DNA of 42,881 nucleotides from Campylobacteraceae bacterium (GTDB taxonomy: Bacteria > Campylobacterota > Campylobacteria > Campylobacterales > Sulfurovaceae). Location: NCBI GenBank assembly GCA_027068975.1, contig JALXFN010000123.1, positions 1 through 42,881 on the forward strand, in the 5' to 3' direction. This document shows positions 7,338-15,200 of this stretch, piece after piece. Made by a program: the position numbers and the translations under genes. How positions within the stretch are numbered: position 1 is the first letter of the stretch; every line of letters begins with the position of its first letter. The notes beneath the pieces were generated by a model. The model ran no database searches, was not told where the DNA came from, and was given only the letters and a program-made list of their open reading frames with translations.

Positions 7338-10007
7338 TTAAAAAGCTGCACCAAACATAAATCTTATCTGTTCTCTATCTTGGACATCTTTATTATAAAT
7401 CCACTCTATATTTAGAGGAATAGTCGCTTTATGTAAAAAGAGTAAATCCAACTCTAAACCTACTGTACTCTCATTGTACTGCTTATTTTCTCTATCAGTA
7501 AAATCTATATCATAAAATCTATTTTTTAAATATAAACTCTCACGCTGCAAAGAGAGAGGAAAAGAGTAAAAATAGAGTGACCCATCAAACACTTTTGCCA
7601 AACTCAACTCTGCCATTTTTGCCTCTTTTGCATATGCTGTTCTTTCTATGCTTGGCATGTTTAAAGTAGCTTTGTCTGATTGTAAAGATGAAAAACCATC
7701 ACGTATCTCTACCCCTTTTTCTCTAAGAGGGTTAACCTCATCACTTTTGATATATTTTCCTTTTATCCCCACATAACTCTGCCAAGGTAAATCATGTTTA
7801 AATATATAATCTATACCAAAAATATTACTCTCTCTATCTTTCGTAGCAAACACAGAGAGGGCATTTAGCTCATTGGCATATTTACTAAAACCATACTGTT
7901 TATGATTGCTAATATCTAATGAAAGAGTCAACGGCTCTCTATAGATATTATCATAAGCTTTAGTATACGCCAAAGTTGTATCGCCCCTCCAATAGCCAGT
8001 GGCTAAAAATGGTAAGTTCAGATAAGCTTCATACCCATAATCACGCTCTTCATCTGTTTGAATGACACTTTCATCATGCTTCACCCCATAAACAGCCCCT
8101 CCAAACTCAAGCTGATGGGCTTGATTATCATACTTTAAACCTCCTACAACTCTCTGCTTATTATAAGAGAGAAGAGCAGAGAGTGAGTTTTGCATTAAAG
8201 GGTCAAAGAAATTGGCTTGAACATCTACTCCAAACCCTTCATAATCCCCATAGCTAGTAGCATAATTAAGTGAGCTATACTTCAATTGCGTTAAAGCATT
8301 ATAAGGTTTTGAATTTATAGGTTTACCATCTCTAGCAAAATTGGTTCTCCGTAGGGTGCCGTTTTCCAACGCACCTTTATCAATCTCAATTTTATATGGT
8401 CGGTTAGCACCGACCCTACGCGTATCCAACCTTATAACCCTATACGCATACCCATCTGCCCCAACAGTAGCTACCAAAGCCTGATGTTCATCTATAATTT
8501 TAAACTCTATCACATCATCACCCTGCGTTACCCGTTCTGTTTTCCCATTAACAAACTTATAAACAGTACTTCCATGCTCACTAGACGCTATAAAATAGAC
8601 AGCCCCAAACTCATCTACATCGGTCACAAAACCATAATGCCCCTCATAGTCAAAAAGTGCTATTTTGTTTTTATAGAGTATACGTTTTTCACCCTCTTGT
8701 TTAAAGTAGTAGAGGTCTCCCTTTTTGTCAACATAAACAGAAGAGTGACTCTGCGTATAAAACTTACCATCAACATAAACATGAGGATTTTCTAAAGATT
8801 TCTCTACATCAAAATAGACCTCTTTTCCATCAGGTTTAAAACCTTGAACAACCTTTGAGCCTTCGCCTTCTACCAAAGTACCATCTTCATGAAAGAGTCC
8901 CATCTCTATTTTAGTAGGAGAGGTTTTGGCTGTACTCTGAACAACATACTCTCCATTTCGCTTAAAGAGTTCCCCTACTCTCCAAGACCCCTCTTTAAAA
9001 CTCACTGCTTCACTCTGTTTGTTGAAGAGAAATATTTTAGGAGCCGATTTTCTATCCCCCACAAGGGTATAAATCTCATTATCTGTAACATTTAAAGGGG
9101 TAAAGAGCTGACTTCTTACAAGCACTTCTCCTTTTGTTACTTTAGCATTAGCATGTTTATTTTTTAGCTCTTCGACAAACTCTGCTAAAAGCACTTCAAA
9201 GTTTTTTCCATACTGCTCTTTAAACATCCTATTGGTAAAAAATGGAAAAGGTTGAGTTGCATACCTTTTAAAATAACCATTCACCTTCTCTACACCATAC
9301 TTCTCTACTAAAAACTGTTGAAAAAATCCACCCACCAAGTAGAATTTCTCTCCATAAGGAAAGTTCAACGTAGTGTTATACATGAGTTGTGGTGTAATCT
9401 CCCCTGCTTTTGCCAATGCCACAACCTCTGCTAAGGCATAACCAGAGAAGAGTCGCCCACCATTACCATAACGAGACTCATTCATAACAGCATTCCCCTC
9501 TAATACAAATGAACTCTCTGTAATATTAGGAATAGGAAAAAGAGGTAAAATACCAAGCATACTAAAAGGTGTGTTTCCTAAAACCTTATGGCTTATACGA
9601 GATAACTCATTCTCTTTAGGATTTAACTGAAAGTTATGTGCTGTCTCATGAATCACCAAAGTCTTTAACCATGATGTGGCACAAAAATAATCAATCATCC
9701 CAGCACCTGCACCATAAAAGAGTTGAGAGTTAAAAGGAAACTGAGTAGAGAAGCCATTGGCTATTTGGTTGTTTTGTGAAGCCAACCCCACATAGAGTTT
9801 ATCATCAAGTTTAAAACCATACTCCTTCTCATAACCTTTTACTATCTCTTCTTGATACATCTTCATATCGGACATCATTCCAGCATATTCATTGGAGTAA
9901 ACATAAGAGAGTTTTTCATCATCAGCAATTACATAGTCATCAGGAACCACTACCCCTGCTGATAAAAGAAGTGTTGAGAAAGATAAAGAGAGTACGATTT
10001 TATACAT
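7338..10007 (-). CDS. Exported HExxH metallopeptidase with propeller-like middle and C-terminal barrel
   Basis: This 889-residue protein has a signal peptide (1-17). The catalytic region contains LVIHETAHNF: His120, Glu121 and His124 form the zinc motif, and Glu170 in FVLEGNA is the probable third ligand, as in gluzincins. The middle (about 300-540) has repeated YxF/YxV strands such as DLYYFKQEGEKRILYKN, resembling a beta-propeller. The last 330 residues alternate hydrophobic and polar strands and end in FMFGAAF, an outer-membrane-barrel ending. It is probably a peptidase anchored in the outer membrane; side and substrate are unknown. A 69-bp REP pair lies in frame at about residues 530-552. 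The gene is monocistronic. Confidence 0.7.
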   Translation of the reverse strand: MYKIVLSLSFSTLLLSAGVVVPDDYVIADDEKLSYVYSNEYAGMMSDMKMYQEEIVKGYEKEYGFKLDDKLYVGLASQNNQIANGFSTQFPFNSQLFYGAGAGMIDYFCATSWLKTLVIHETAHNFQLNPKENELSRISHKVLGNTPFSMLGILPLFPIPNITESSFVLEGNAVMNESRYGNGGRLFSGYALAEVVALAKAGEITPQLMYNTTLNFPYGEKFYLVGGFFQQFLVEKYGVEKVNGYFKRYATQPFPFFTNRMFKEQYGKNFEVLLAEFVEELKNKHANAKVTKGEVLVRSQLFTPLNVTDNEIYTLVGDRKSAPKIFLFNKQSEAVSFKEGSWRVGELFKRNGEYVVQSTAKTSPTKIEMGLFHEDGTLVEGEGSKVVQGFKPDGKEVYFDVEKSLENPHVYVDGKFYTQSHSSVYVDKKGDLYYFKQEGEKRILYKNKIALFDYEGHYGFVTDVDEFGAVYFIASSEHGSTVYKFVNGKTERVTQGDDVIEFKIIDEHQALVATVGADGYAYRVIRLDTRRVGANRPYKIEIDKGALENGTLRRTNFARDGKPINSKPYNALTQLKYSSLNYATSYGDYEGFGVDVQANFFDPLMQNSLSALLSYNKQRVVGGLKYDNQAHQLEFGGAVYGVKHDESVIQTDEERDYGYEAYLNLPFLATGYWRGDTTLAYTKAYDNIYREPLTLSLDISNHKQYGFSKYANELNALSVFATKDRESNIFGIDYIFKHDLPWQSYVGIKGKYIKSDEVNPLREKGVEIRDGFSSLQSDKATLNMPSIERTAYAKEAKMAELSLAKVFDGSLYFYSFPLSLQRESLYLKNRFYDIDFTDRENKQYNESTVGLELDLLFLHKATIPLNIEWIYNKDVQDREQIRFMFGAAF
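8351..8419. repeat. In-frame GTAG-headed REP pair inside the metallopeptidase gene
   Basis: The left unit is GTAG (8351-8354) plus an imperfect hairpin 8355-8375 (GGTGC, one bulged C, GTT, loop TTCC, AACGCACC). The right unit is in inverse orientation: GGTCGGT (8398-8404), loop TAGC, ACCGACC (8409-8415), then CTAC (8416-8419), which is GTAG on the other strand. The pair spans 69 bp, exactly 23 codons, and keeps the reading frame, adding residues around RRVGANRPYK and LENGTLRR. The right unit has the same 7-bp stem design as the REPs flanking the RAYT gene. Confidence 0.75.
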
Positions 10008-10367
10008 ATAACAGTCCTAAAATAAAAGTGCTATTAGTATATTGTAAAAACATGAGAATAGAATGAAAAAAGGAAAAAGCTTCTACCTTACCAATACGGT
10101 TATAGGAGTTAAAATAATATGAAGTAGAAGCCAAGTATGAGAGGAAAATAAAAAGGACTAAGAATTATGTCTCTCATGGCGTAAGTTTAGCATCTATATG
10201 TGTTCTAAATGTGTACTTTTTCTCTTTTTTTTAATCTTTTTAAAATCCGTCATATAGGGATTATCAACAAAAAAGAGAGAAAAGAAAAAATGTGTCATTT
10301 CTTATTCTAATTTATGAGAAAAACAAATCTCAAATAATTATATATATTTATATGATATACTATTTTT
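10008..10367. other. Divergent intergenic region between the metallopeptidase and lipoprotein genes
   Basis: This 360-bp non-coding stretch must hold promoters for both neighbours. It contains the inverted repeats GCTTCTAC/GTAGAAGC (10079-10086 and 10124-10131) and ATGAGAG/CTCTCAT (10137-10143 and 10171-10177), then long T- and A-rich runs (about 10213-10292). TATGATATACTAT shortly before 10368 is the likely -10 of the lipoprotein gene. The repeats have long loops, so a structured RNA is only a weak possibility. Confidence 0.35.
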
Positions 10368-11351
10368 ATGAAAAGAATATTAACACTCTCACTGATAAGC
10401 CTTTCCCCTCTACTCATAACAAATTGTGGTAGTTCTAGTAGTAGCACTACTCCAAATATAAGTTCATCAATTCCAAATGACCATACAATACCTATAGAGA
10501 GAAACAGTACAACTATTGACGATACTCTTCCCTCTAACCATAAAAGTGATATTACTCTAAAATTTAAATTGCCAAATGAGATTAAGGAAACTTCTGGACT
10601 TATCAAAGTTGACAATCAACTCTGGACACATAACGACAGTGGAGATAAAGCAAATCTTTATCAGATAGATGAAGAGAGTGGAAAGATTATTAAAAGTGTA
10701 ACCATTACCAATGCTACCAATAAAGACTGGGAAGATATCACTTATGATGATACTTATGTTTATATAGGTGAATTTGGTAACAATAATGGTAACCGTAAAG
10801 ACCTTAAAATTTATAAAATATTACGTAGCGACTTAAAAATAGAAACATCTATAACAGCAGAAACTATAAACTTTAGCTACTCTGACCAGACTACATTTAA
10901 TGACAAAAACTTTGACTGTGAAGCTATGGTAGCTTACCAAGACAAACTCTACCTATTTTCAAAAAACTGGCAAAATAAAAAAACACGCCTATACGAACTA
11001 GAGACCACAAAAGGAACACATATAGCAAACTATAAAGAGACCTTTAACATCAATGGTTTGGTCACAGGAGCCACCATCAACAAAGAGTTAAATATCCTAC
11101 TACTAAGCACCTATTCAAAAACTCTAAATGTAAATATTTGGTCATTTTTAAACTATAGTAACAGTGATTTCTTTAGTGGAGATGCAAAAAAATTAACTTT
11201 AAAGACTCCTCTTAATGCACAAGTAGAGGGTATTACATTTATAGACAAACACAAAGCCTACCTTAGTAGCGAATCTTTTTCAAACACTTCTTATAATATC
11301 TCACTTGATAACAACTTATATGAGTTAGATTTTTCTAAGGAATTTGAGTAG
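10368..11351 (+). CDS. Lipoprotein with beta-propeller-like domain
   Basis: This 327-residue protein has a lipoprotein signal peptide with lipobox ITNC (Cys20), followed by a Ser/Thr-rich spacer to about residue 60. The rest has repeated blades: ETSGLIKVDNQLWTHNDSGD, DWEDITYDDTYVYIGEFGNN, KNFDCEAMVAYQDKLYLFSK and NAQVEGITFIDKHKAYLSSE. The pattern resembles exported SdiA-regulated or phytase-like propeller proteins, but I cannot name the family. It is probably envelope-anchored. It is transcribed alone, with the PIN-toxin gene convergent downstream. Confidence 0.65.
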   Translation: MKRILTLSLISLSPLLITNCGSSSSSTTPNISSSIPNDHTIPIERNSTTIDDTLPSNHKSDITLKFKLPNEIKETSGLIKVDNQLWTHNDSGDKANLYQIDEESGKIIKSVTITNATNKDWEDITYDDTYVYIGEFGNNNGNRKDLKIYKILRSDLKIETSITAETINFSYSDQTTFNDKNFDCEAMVAYQDKLYLFSKNWQNKKTRLYELETTKGTHIANYKETFNINGLVTGATINKELNILLLSTYSKTLNVNIWSFLNYSNSDFFSGDAKKLTLKTPLNAQVEGITFIDKHKAYLSSESFSNTSYNISLDNNLYELDFSKEFE

Positions 11352-11385
11352 AAGTGATAGAGTAATCTACCATCCTAACGAGACA

Positions 11386-11445
11386 TCTTAAAAACCCGTT
11401 CAAAATCTAAACTAACATTACAAGTAGTCTCTTCAAAGTTATAAC
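11386..11445. repeat. 60-bp dispersed repeat, copy 1
   Basis: This segment is about 57/60 identical to the reverse complement of 29067-29126. The core includes AAAACCCGTTCAAAATCTAA. It runs from the intergenic space into the last codons and stop of the PIN-toxin gene. It contains a short palindrome around ACAAGTAGT but no stable hairpin. Function is unknown. Confidence 0.7.
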
Positions 11446-11894
11446 GATTCCAAAACATCATCAACCATCTTTTTAGAGATTCTATAGCCATTATCTATGG
11501 CACTCTCCATAAACTCACTAGCCTCTCTCTTTGTCAAAAACCCTTTTTTCGCATTTAGATAGACTACACCCAAAAGACCAATAACTTTTAATCCCATTGT
11601 TTTTGCTATTTTTCTACCTTTTTTTTCATCTATTATAAGAGATAGATTTTTCTCTTTTGCTAAAGCAATGGCTTCTGACTCTCCAAGGTCAAGATGTATT
11701 TTTAGGGAATTAAAAAGCTCATTATCTTTTAACTTTTCAACTTTCATAAAAGATGGTAAAACTACAGGATATTTAAAACTTATCTCTTCCAATACAATGG
11801 GGGTAATATAGACTACCTCAAAGAGATTTTCCAAAAGTTCAACCCTATCTAAGTCAAACAAAACGATAAGTGCAGTACTATCAGAGATAATCAT
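11439..11894 (-). CDS. PIN-domain toxin, DUF3368-like
   Basis: This 151-residue protein is a predicted ribonuclease toxin of the PIN superfamily. It starts MIISDSTALI with acidic Asp5, has LGESEAIALAKE in the middle and LIIDEKKGRKIAK with another acidic residue. These are the spaced carboxylates of PIN nucleases and match the DUF3368 subgroup. Its start overlaps the stop of the upstream antitoxin gene by 4 bp, the standard arrangement of a type II toxin-antitoxin operon. Its last codons fall inside the 60-bp dispersed repeat. Confidence 0.8.
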   Translation of the reverse strand: MIISDSTALIVLFDLDRVELLENLFEVVYITPIVLEEISFKYPVVLPSFMKVEKLKDNELFNSLKIHLDLGESEAIALAKEKNLSLIIDEKKGRKIAKTMGLKVIGLLGVVYLNAKKGFLTKREASEFMESAIDNGYRISKKMVDDVLESL

Positions 11895-12214
11895 AAAAAG
11901 CTATCCAAATCTTTTAGTTCATCTTTAAAATCATAATCTATTACATCAATACCCATAAGCGAAAGCATTTTCATCGTCTCTTTTTTAGAGATATTTAAAG
12001 CTTTAGATAACTGACCTAAACTTAGTAGAGATTTTTGATAAGCATCTACCATTAGAGCTGTTTTTAGCCCTTCTGTTACTATTTTATCATCAAAAGCAAG
12101 AGCAATCCCCAAAGGTTTACTTCTTTTTGTAATCAGAGTATACTCTTGTGCCTCCAATGCTTTTGTTAATATGGCAGGGTTTACTTGTAAATCTTTTATA
12201 CCTATTGTCTGCAT
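11891..12214 (-). CDS. Antitoxin, UPF0175-like, partner of the PIN toxin
   Basis: This 107-residue protein begins MQTIGIKDLQVNPAILTKAL, a prevent-host-death-like DNA-binding start. It continues with SLGQLSKALNISKKETMKMLSLMGIDVIDY, the helix-turn-helix typical of UPF0175 antitoxins, and ends in an acidic tail (KDELKDLDSFL) likely to bind the toxin. I chose the ATG at 12214 because AAAGGA lies six bases upstream; a TTG two codons earlier overlaps that site. It presumably represses its own operon. The toxin start overlaps its stop. Confidence 0.75.
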   Translation of the reverse strand: MQTIGIKDLQVNPAILTKALEAQEYTLITKRSKPLGIALAFDDKIVTEGLKTALMVDAYQKSLLSLGQLSKALNISKKETMKMLSLMGIDVIDYDFKDELKDLDSFL

Positions 12215-12312
12215 GGTCAATCCTTTGTACTTACTTTTGATAGTATATCATTTTTTATTTAAAAACTTGCTCGTTTCTATTTGCCATTATTGTATATAAA
12301 AATTTTTTAAGT

Positions 12313-12464
12313 GGGGCAAACCCCGTAGGTTCGGTAATACCGAACATCTAATCCCCAAATATCATTGCTAATGCCTAACATTTAAATATCAAATATTTCG
12401 ATAACAGAAAACAGAAAATGTCTCATTCATGAAATCTTTTAATGTTCGGTGTTACCGAACCTAC
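12313..12464. repeat. Inverted pair of GTAG REP sequences downstream of the RAYT gene
   Basis: Unit 1: a GGGG-CAAA-CCCC hairpin (12313-12324), then GTAG (12325-12328), stem GTTCGGT (12329-12335), loop AAT and ACCGAAC (12339-12345). Unit 2 is inverted: GTTCGGT (12444-12450), loop GTT, ACCGAAC (12454-12460) and CTAC (12461-12464). The two match at all but one base over the tetranucleotide, stem and adjacent AT. About 100 bp of AT-rich sequence separates them. A GTAG head with a 7-bp hairpin beside a RAYT gene is the classic REP design. Confidence 0.8.
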
Positions 12465-12499
12465 CCCAACTCCCAGAGTTATCGTATAAAAATATTAGC

Positions 12500-13279
12500 C
12501 TATAAAATCTTCCCCACCATCACAACACTCAACCCCACAAACCGAGCTATCTCAGCCTTACTGTACCCATACTCCCAAGCTCTTTTCATATTTTCATTAC
12601 GATTAATATCTATGTCTTCTTCAAAAAAACTTTTCAATCGCTTATAGAGAACTCTCATCTCTCCATCTTTGGTAACTATTTTTGGAGTAGCATATATCTC
12701 TAAAAACTCCTCTTCATTCATCTTCTCATAGATATATCGTTCATACTCCTCTAAAGTCATATCAAAGATTAAAGAGTCTTTCAGTAGTTTAAGATGTTTA
12801 GCTCTATTTTTCCACTGAAAAAAGGATTGATAAGCATACTCCTCTATCTGATTAACCATCTTAGCTGTTATGGGGTTTCGTTCAATATATTTAGCCACAA
12901 TCCAAGCATGAGCATTATCATAGAGATAGTAAGAGAGGTAACGCCCCTGCCAAAAGTGACCTGTTCGCTTATATTTTTTGTTAAAGTACATGGAGTAAGT
13001 TCCATTGAGGTACTGTATAGCTTCGGAGATATTTTCATCAGAAGTTTCAAGGAGCAAATGATAGTGGTTGGTCATCAAACAGTAAGCATGGAACTTAATA
13101 TTAAACTTCTCCAACATATTTTCAATGAGTTCCATAAACTTCTCGTAGTCTTCCTCTTCTAAAAAAACTTTTCGTTTTGCTACACCACGGTTAATGATAT
13201 GATAAATACCTTTGTAGGTTATGCGTTGTTTTCTTGGGATGATGGACTCCTTTTTCTTAGTGAAATAGAAGTCTATCAT
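12500..13279 (-). CDS. REP-associated tyrosine transposase (RAYT, Y1 family)
   Basis: This 259-residue protein is a single-strand DNA transposase of the IS200/IS605-related RAYT group. PRKQRITYKGIYHIINRG is the usual start. FHAYCLMTNHYHLLLET holds the HxH metal motif, and NGTYSMYFNKKYKRTGHFWQGRYLS is diagnostic. The catalytic Tyr is expected in the helix around HAWIVAKYIERNP. The C-terminus (RAWEYGYSKAEIARFVGLS) is a helix-turn-helix. A strong AAGGAG site (complement of 13248-13253) is followed by ATC rather than ATG just before PRKQR, so translation either starts at the upstream ATG used here or is impaired. Confidence 0.88.
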   Translation of the reverse strand: MIDFYFTKKKESIIPRKQRITYKGIYHIINRGVAKRKVFLEEEDYEKFMELIENMLEKFNIKFHAYCLMTNHYHLLLETSDENISEAIQYLNGTYSMYFNKKYKRTGHFWQGRYLSYYLYDNAHAWIVAKYIERNPITAKMVNQIEEYAYQSFFQWKNRAKHLKLLKDSLIFDMTLEEYERYIYEKMNEEEFLEIYATPKIVTKDGEMRVLYKRLKSFFEEDIDINRNENMKRAWEYGYSKAEIARFVGLSVVMVGKIL

Positions 13280-13336
13280 TTTTTAGATAAAGTATAAAAT
13301 AAGTTTAGTTATCTATTTGGGGTCAGACACCTTGGC
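13241..13336. repeat. GGGGTCAGACCCC repeat, copy A (5' flank of the RAYT gene)
   Basis: The sequence from GATGGACTCC (13241) through the RAYT start codons to TTATCTATTTGGGGTCAGA and ACACC (13331) is shared with copies B-E. In this copy the terminal palindrome is imperfect (GGGGTCAGACACC, 13319-13331). It lies between the RAYT gene and the YgiT/DUF4258 pair. Confidence 0.75.
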
Positions 13337-13340
13337 TTGT

Positions 13341-13574
13341 TTAAGCAACATTCAACTGATAATCACGAATATCTACTTTAACACCACTTGCTACAATCTC
13401 TCGACTTTTTTGCAAAATGGCAGAAGTAACCTCTCCTTTGACATATTTTTCACCACAATTATCACAAACCAATGCAGGAACTTGTTGAAAAACAATTGTC
13501 GCTCCATTTTTCTCTAAAGTAATGGTTGTAAAGCCATCCACAGTTTCACCATGTTTACAAATTGTACATTTCAT
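13341..13574 (-). CDS. YgiT-type zinc-finger antitoxin
   Basis: This 77-residue protein has two CxxC pairs (Cys3/Cys6 and Cys37/Cys40 in LVCDNCGEKY) that bind structural zinc, as in the N-terminal half of MqsA/YgiT antitoxins. No DNA-binding domain follows, which is usual for this short subfamily. The gene starts one base after the stop of the DUF4258 gene, so toxin precedes antitoxin. Its 3' end lies next to repeat copy A. Confidence 0.82.
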   Translation of the reverse strand: MKCTICKHGETVDGFTTITLEKNGATIVFQQVPALVCDNCGEKYVKGEVTSAILQKSREIVASGVKVDIRDYQLNVA

Positions 13575-13575
13575 T

Positions 13576-13848
13576 TTAGACCTTTCTTGTTTTTAAATCT
13601 TCTTGCCATTTCGTCAAATTTGGTTTATAGGCAGTAATAACAATAACATTATCTTCTTCATCTTTTGCATAAACAACATGAAGTGCAATACCATCAACAT
13701 TACCTAAAGTTAAAAAAGATGGATAGGGTTTGTCATCAATATAAGACTCTATAACCTCACCATTTTCAATTACCTCTTCTACTTGTTTTTCACTAATGTC
13801 TCTTTGAAACATTCGTTCAATAGCATGAAGTCTATAGATATATTCCAA
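13576..13848 (-). CDS. DUF4258 toxin
   Basis: This 90-residue protein matches DUF4258, the usual partner of short YgiT zinc-finger antitoxins: HAIERMFQRDISEKQVEEVIENGEVIE followed by a beta-sheet with HVVYAKDEEDNVIVITAYKP. The fold is related to RelE/MqsR-type ribonuclease toxins; activity here is inferred. The start codon is TTG with AAAGG six bases upstream. A TATAAT-like promoter lies near 13875-13885 on the - strand. An almost identical but truncated copy lies at 14685-14903. Confidence 0.8.
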   Translation of the reverse strand: MEYIYRLHAIERMFQRDISEKQVEEVIENGEVIESYIDDKPYPSFLTLGNVDGIALHVVYAKDEEDNVIVITAYKPNLTKWQEDLKTRKV

Positions 13849-13935
13849 AAGTTGCCTTTAATTGTATTCATTTGGTTTATTATATCACAGCAAAACCTAA
13901 ATTATCTTATTCAGTTGTGGAATGCCTATTGGTAT

Positions 13936-14035
13936 GATGGACTCCTTTTTCTTAGTGAAATAGAAGTCTATCATTTTCTTGAATAAAGCATAAATTAAGC
14001 TTAGTTATCTATTTGGGGTCAGACCCCCTTAGCCA
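13936..14035. repeat. GGGGTCAGACCCC repeat, copy B, with a RAYT 5' remnant
   Basis: This copy aligns with 13241-13336 base for base apart from scattered changes, including the GATGGACTCC ribosome-binding region and the first RAYT codons. It ends in a perfect GGGGTCAGACCCC palindrome (14015-14027). It is the 5' end of a lost RAYT gene or a mobilised 5' flank. It separates the DUF4258 pair from the HigB/HigA pair. Confidence 0.75.
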
Positions 14036-14084
14036 CTGTAGATTAAAAACTTGACAATTCGTATCTTTTAAGATACACTACACT

Positions 14085-14384
14085 ATGTACACAATTAAAG
14101 AGACTGAAATATTTTCAAAATGGTTACTAAAGCTCAAAGATACAAAAGGTAAAGTTTCTATTTTACGAAGAATCAAGAGAGTAACACAAGGAAATTTTGG
14201 AGACCATAAATCTGTTGGTGATGGTGTAAGCGAACTTAGGATGACAACTGGTCCTGGTTATCGTGTTTACTATACCCAAAGAGGTAGTGAAATCATAGTT
14301 TTACTAATAGGTGGTGACAAATCAAGTCAATCAAAAGATATAGAAAAAGCCAAAGAACTAGCAAAGGAGTACCAAGATGAGTAA
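14085..14384 (+). CDS. HigB/RelE-family toxin
   Basis: This 99-residue protein fits the short RelE-superfamily addiction-module killer group. It starts with FSKWLLKLKDTKGKVSILRRIKRV, continues with GDHKSVGDGVSELRMTTGPGYRVYYTQRGSEIIVLLIGGDKSSQSKDI, and ends with a basic-acidic helix. SELRM, GYRVYY and LLIGGDK are family hallmarks. Members cleave mRNA, often on ribosomes; that is family knowledge. It is co-transcribed with the antitoxin, whose start overlaps its stop by 8 bp. Confidence 0.88.
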   Translation: MYTIKETEIFSKWLLKLKDTKGKVSILRRIKRVTQGNFGDHKSVGDGVSELRMTTGPGYRVYYTQRGSEIIVLLIGGDKSSQSKDIEKAKELAKEYQDE

Positions 14385-14658
14385 TGAACTAAACACATTT
14401 GATATAGCAAAATATCTTGATAGCAATGAAGTTATTGCAGAGTATCTTTCTCAAATATTAGAAGATGGAGATTTAGATGAGCTTTTATCAGCTATAGGAG
14501 ATATTGCAAGAGCCAAAGGAATGACTCAAATTGCAAAAGATACAGGACTTGGTAGAGAGAGTCTCTATAAATCATTTACTGTAGGGGCAAGACCTAGATT
14601 TGATACCATTTTAAAGGTTTTAAACTCTTTTGGTATTCGCCTACAGGCTGTTTCTTAA
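14377..14658 (+). CDS. HigA-like antidote protein
   Basis: This 93-residue protein has the acidic N-terminal segment DIAKYLDSNEVIAEYLSQILEDGD and a Cro/CI-type helix-turn-helix, AIGDIARAKGMTQIAKDTGLGRESLYKSF, as in the addiction-module antidote family. It should bind the HigB/RelE-like toxin and repress the operon. Repeat copy C begins at its stop codon, so the pair is bounded by repeats on both sides. Confidence 0.88.
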   Translation: MSNELNTFDIAKYLDSNEVIAEYLSQILEDGDLDELLSAIGDIARAKGMTQIAKDTGLGRESLYKSFTVGARPRFDTILKVLNSFGIRLQAVS

Positions 14659-14708
14659 ATAAAGTTATATTTAAGCTTAGTTATCTATTTGGGGTCAGAC
14701 CCTTTAGC
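14656..14708. repeat. GGGGTCAGACCCC repeat, copy C
   Basis: TTAAGCTTAGTTATCTATTT precedes GGGGTCAGACCC (14691-14702) and then TTTAGC. Only the distal part of the repeat is present. Its right edge is fused to the truncated DUF4258 gene, and the fusion supplies the new stop codon of that gene. Confidence 0.75.
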
Positions 14709-14903
14709 TTCTTCATCTTTTGCATAAACAACATGAAGTGCAATATCATCAACATTACCTAAAGTTAGAAAAGATGGATAGGGTTTGTCATCAATATAAG
14801 ACTCTATAATCTCACCATTTTCAATTACTTCTTCTACTTGTTTTTCACTAATGTCTCTTTGAAACATTCGCTCAATAGCATGAAGTCTATAGATATATTC
14901 CAA
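14685..14903 (-). pseudogene. Truncated DUF4258 toxin gene fused to repeat copy C
   Basis: The first 65 residues are almost identical to the DUF4258 protein at 13576-13848, with the same TTG start and upstream region. After KDEE the frame enters repeat copy C, reads AKGSDPK and stops. The break is at about 14707, where both copies share CTTCTTCATC. The last beta-strands and the YgiT antitoxin are missing, so this is probably an inactive remnant from repeat-mediated recombination. Confidence 0.85.
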
Positions 14904-15013
14904 AAGTTGCCTTTTTAATTTATGTTTATTATAGCAAAAAAATCTTACTAAAACTAAAGGGTAATAATAACCTCATTTTCTCCTATACACTCCCACTTAG
15001 GAGTTATGGGAGT

Positions 15014-15109
15014 AAGTTAAAATAGAAGTCTATTGTTTTTCAGATAAAGTACAAATTAAGTTTAGTTATCTGTATGGGGTCAGACCCCGTAGCTTAGACC
15101 CCGTAGCTT
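15014..15109. repeat. GGGGTCAGACCCC repeat, copy D, with 14-bp tandem duplication
   Basis: AATAGAAGTCTATTG and AGATAAAGTACAAATTAAG match the RAYT 5' flank. The palindrome GGGGTCAGACCCC is perfect (15076-15088). The end is duplicated: AGACCCCGTAGCTT occurs at 15082-15095 and again at 15096-15109. Confidence 0.75.
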
Positions 15110-15200
15110 TTGGAACTCATTCTCAACTTTTTAAATAGAATAATTTCGATGAATGAGTTTAAGAGCTAGAGTTGTCATTGTCATCTGACAGCTCTATTTA

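Noticed and set aside
8484-8795. Antisense open frames inside the metallopeptidase, VWA and other long genes
   Set aside because: They lack ribosome-binding sites and recognisable domains, and mirror the codon pattern of the real gene on the other strand.
10079-10177. A small RNA between the metallopeptidase and lipoprotein genes
   Set aside because: The two inverted repeats have long loops and no terminator T-run directly follows them, so evidence is too weak for a call.
12794-13162. A 122-residue frame opposite the RAYT gene
   Set aside because: It is fully antisense to a recognisable transposase and has no support of its own.
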